Below are positions 6,172-6,307 of a stretch of 6,307 bases of DNA, piece by piece. The position numbers and the translations under genes were made by a program. How positions within the stretch are numbered: the first letter of the stretch is position 1; each line of letters begins with the position of its first letter. Source of the DNA: Methanothrix sp. (lineage in GTDB: Archaea > Halobacteriota > Methanosarcinia > Methanotrichales > Methanotrichaceae); contig JAQTXY010000125.1 of NCBI GenBank assembly GCA_028688535.1, positions 1-6,307 on the forward strand, given 5' to 3'. Under the pieces are notes generated by a model that worked only from the letters and a program-made list of their open reading frames with translations, was not told the origin of the DNA and did not search any database.

Positions 6172-6307
6172 GTCTGCTAATTGAGCACGATTCTTGCCGC
6201 AAGTTTAATGAATTTCGCAACAGTACCGTTGCCCTTGGGGTGATGATTTGGTCAAAGATGACATAGATGTAGCCCGCGAAATATATCAATCGGTTATACT
6301 GGCAGAC
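6172..6307. other. Unassigned 3' end; possible edge of a neighbouring gene
   Basis: No gene can be assigned with confidence, and base composition is more AT-rich than alaS. Two edge-crossing frames are possible. On the plus strand, TTG 6248 follows GGGGTGAT, a good Shine-Dalgarno match but only about three bases away, and reads MVKDDIDVAREIYQSVILAD to the window end. On the minus strand, a frame enters from the edge and stays open for 47 codons to a TGA at 6164-6166, in the T tract, reading VCQYNRLIYFAGYIYVIF at the edge. They overlap, so at most one is likely to be real. A third, startless minus-strand stretch at 6180-6251 reads KGNGTVAKFIKLAARIVLN before a stop and could be a gene remnant. 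Confidence 0.3.

Overview
The window reads as chromosomal DNA from a euryarchaeon. The evidence is a two-cluster ferredoxin-type ABCE1/RLI, a Nob1 rRNA endonuclease, a GfcR/PyrE-like regulator and an archaeal-type alanyl-tRNA synthetase with an N-terminal Cys4 segment, plus AT-rich TATA-like promoters, T-tract terminators and Shine-Dalgarno matches of the GAGGTG/TGATC kind. The gene set and the moderately high GC would fit a methanogen of the Methanosarcinales (perhaps Methanothrix-like). That placement is an impression from protein style, not a demonstrated result.

Layout. Positions 1-1711 (minus strand) hold ABCE1, complete at its N-terminus and cut by the window edge about ten residues before its expected C-terminus. 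Nine bases upstream of its start lies a small three-helix membrane protein of the archaeal EMC6-like type (1721-2122, minus). An AT-rich stretch around 2138-2160 separates this minus-strand pair from a plus-strand pair and looks like a shared divergent promoter. The plus-strand pair is nob1 (2206-2661, GTG start) and gfcR (2658-3275), which overlap by four bases (ATGA). After a 7-bp hairpin (3281-3301) and a 115-bp intergenic region comes alaS (3391-6129, 912 residues), followed by T-rich terminator sequence. The last ~135 bases carry no gene that can be assigned with confidence.

How the genes fit together. ABCE1 splits ribosomes after termination and binds the small subunit. Nob1 matures the 3' end of 16S rRNA in the small subunit. 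The EMC6-like protein is related to a subunit of a membrane-protein insertion complex. AlaRS charges tRNA-Ala. The window is therefore a translation-centred cluster with one metabolic-type regulator (GfcR, a helix-turn-helix fused to a phosphoribosyltransferase-like PRPP-binding domain) translationally coupled to Nob1. No mobile element, CRISPR array, tRNA or rRNA gene was seen. Nothing in the window is an obviously new system. The points most worth following up are the divergent promoter that would co-regulate ABCE1 and Nob1, the EMC6-like/ABCE1 operon, the Nob1/GfcR coupling, and strong DNA-level repeats between the two ATPase halves of ABCE1.
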